Assembly: GCA_030614505.1 (NCBI GenBank)
Contig: JAUWTX010000024.1
Coordinates: 1-14,051, forward strand
Direction: 5' to 3'
DNA length: 14,051 bases
From: Desulfuromonadales bacterium
Lineage (GTDB): Bacteria; Desulfobacterota; Desulfuromonadia; Desulfuromonadales; BM103
Below, one piece after another: positions 13,459 to 14,051 of the stretch; the stretch's first letter is position 1; each line of letters starts with the position of its first letter. The position numbers were made by a program, and so were the translations under genes. Under the pieces are notes generated by a model. It was not told the DNA's origin, searched no databases, and saw nothing but the letters and a program-made list of their open reading frames with translations.

Positions 13459-14051
13459 ATGCAGTTTTTTCTAGATTTTGAAAAACCCCTAGTAGAGCTT
13501 GAGCAGAAGATCAAGGGGTTGCGGGATTATTCGACAGACAGTGTTGACTTTTCATCTGATATCAAGAAGTTGGAGAAAAAGGCGAATAAATTACGTGATG
13601 AGATATTCTCCAACCTGACCCGCTGGCAACGTACCCAGCTGGCCCGTCATCAGGCCCGCCCTTATACTCTCGATTACATTCAGCACATTTTTACTGACTG
13701 GTTCGAGGTCCATGGTGATCGCAACTTCCGTGATGACCCGGCGTTGGTCTGTGGCTTCGCCCGTCTGGATGGCGAGCCGTGTGTAGTTATCGGTCACCAG
13801 AAGGGACGCGATACCAAGCAAAAGGTTTATCGGAATTTCGGTATGCCGAATCCGGAAGGTTATCGTAAGGCTCTGCGGGTTATGCAGATGGCTGAGCAGT
13901 TTGGTTTGCCAATTTTCACTTTTATTGATACGCCAGGAGCTTTTCCGGGAATTGGTGCTGAGGAGCGCGGTCAGGCAGAAGCGATTGCTCGCAACTTGCG
14001 TGAGATGGCGGCTCTGACTGTACCGATCATCGTTACGGTGACCGGCGAGGG
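13459..14051 (+). CDS. accA: Acetyl-CoA carboxylase carboxyltransferase alpha subunit (3' end outside window)
   Basis: Alpha subunit of the carboxyltransferase that, with AccD, moves the carboxyl group from biotin-AccB to acetyl-CoA to make malonyl-CoA, the first step of fatty acid synthesis. The 197 visible residues are the first two thirds of a protein of about 320. AccA features in order are MQFFLDFEKPLVELEQKI, a charged coiled-coil stretch (residues about 34-55), ARHQARPYTLDYI, FEVHGDRNFRDDPALV, GHQKGRDTK, and the core FIDTPGAFPGIGAEERGQAE near residues 155-174. The frame is open to the window edge. Following dnaE is a common arrangement in proteobacteria. Confidence 0.96.
   Translation, partial: MQFFLDFEKPLVELEQKIKGLRDYSTDSVDFSSDIKKLEKKANKLRDEIFSNLTRWQRTQLARHQARPYTLDYIQHIFTDWFEVHGDRNFRDDPALVCGFARLDGEPCVVIGHQKGRDTKQKVYRNFGMPNPEGYRKALRVMQMAEQFGLPIFTFIDTPGAFPGIGAEERGQAEAIARNLREMAALTVPIIVTVTGE

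Overview
The window is one continuous, tightly packed, plus-strand bacterial segment. It holds a respiratory nitrate reduction locus (1-8457) followed by housekeeping genes (9144-14051). No tRNA, rRNA, CRISPR array, transposase or integrase was seen. Both edges cut a gene: narG has lost its front half on the left and accA its end on the right. The organism is a Gram-negative anaerobe or facultative anaerobe. The protein style (DnaE with an HLHVHTQYSLLDGA start, the dnaE-accA pair, NarK1 plus NarK2 transporters, dispersed GCAAAGACGC-type repeats) suggests the Desulfuromonadia/Geobacter side of the former Deltaproteobacteria. That placement is inference, not proof.

Region 1 (1-4646) is narG(partial)-narH-narJ-narI, spaced 13 nt, 2 nt and a 4-nt overlap, so it is one operon. 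It encodes the membrane nitrate reductase: NarG reduces nitrate at a molybdenum cofactor, NarH wires electrons through four Fe-S clusters, NarI takes electrons from quinol through two b hemes, and NarJ is the assembly chaperone. The NarH and NarI cofactor ligands are all present. NarH keeps the E. coli residue numbering for every cluster ligand.

Region 2 (4647-4859) is a 213-bp spacer that contains a 135-bp element bounded by a perfect 10-bp inverted repeat and packed with AGACGCAAA-type words. A small AT-rich dyad stands in front of narK1.

Region 3 (4860-8457) is narK1-narK2-PAS. The two nitrate/nitrite transporters belong to the two different NarK types and each has an unusual extra piece: NarK1 a soluble insert of about 85 residues predicted to be periplasmic, NarK2 a predicted extra pair of membrane helices. 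They are followed by a 146-residue stand-alone PAS protein. The unit ends in a very strong hairpin terminator with a UACG tetraloop.

Region 4 (8527-9725) holds an unrecognised 119-residue gene preceded by an operator-like dyad, then a Maf/YceF-type nucleotide pyrophosphatase. A 205-bp spacer rich in GGAGACAGAAT-type repeats leads to dnaE (replicative DNA polymerase III alpha) and accA (acetyl-CoA carboxylase subunit, cut by the window end).

The best candidates for something under-described are the NarK1 insert and the PAS protein, which carries a histidine at the position of the FixL heme ligand.
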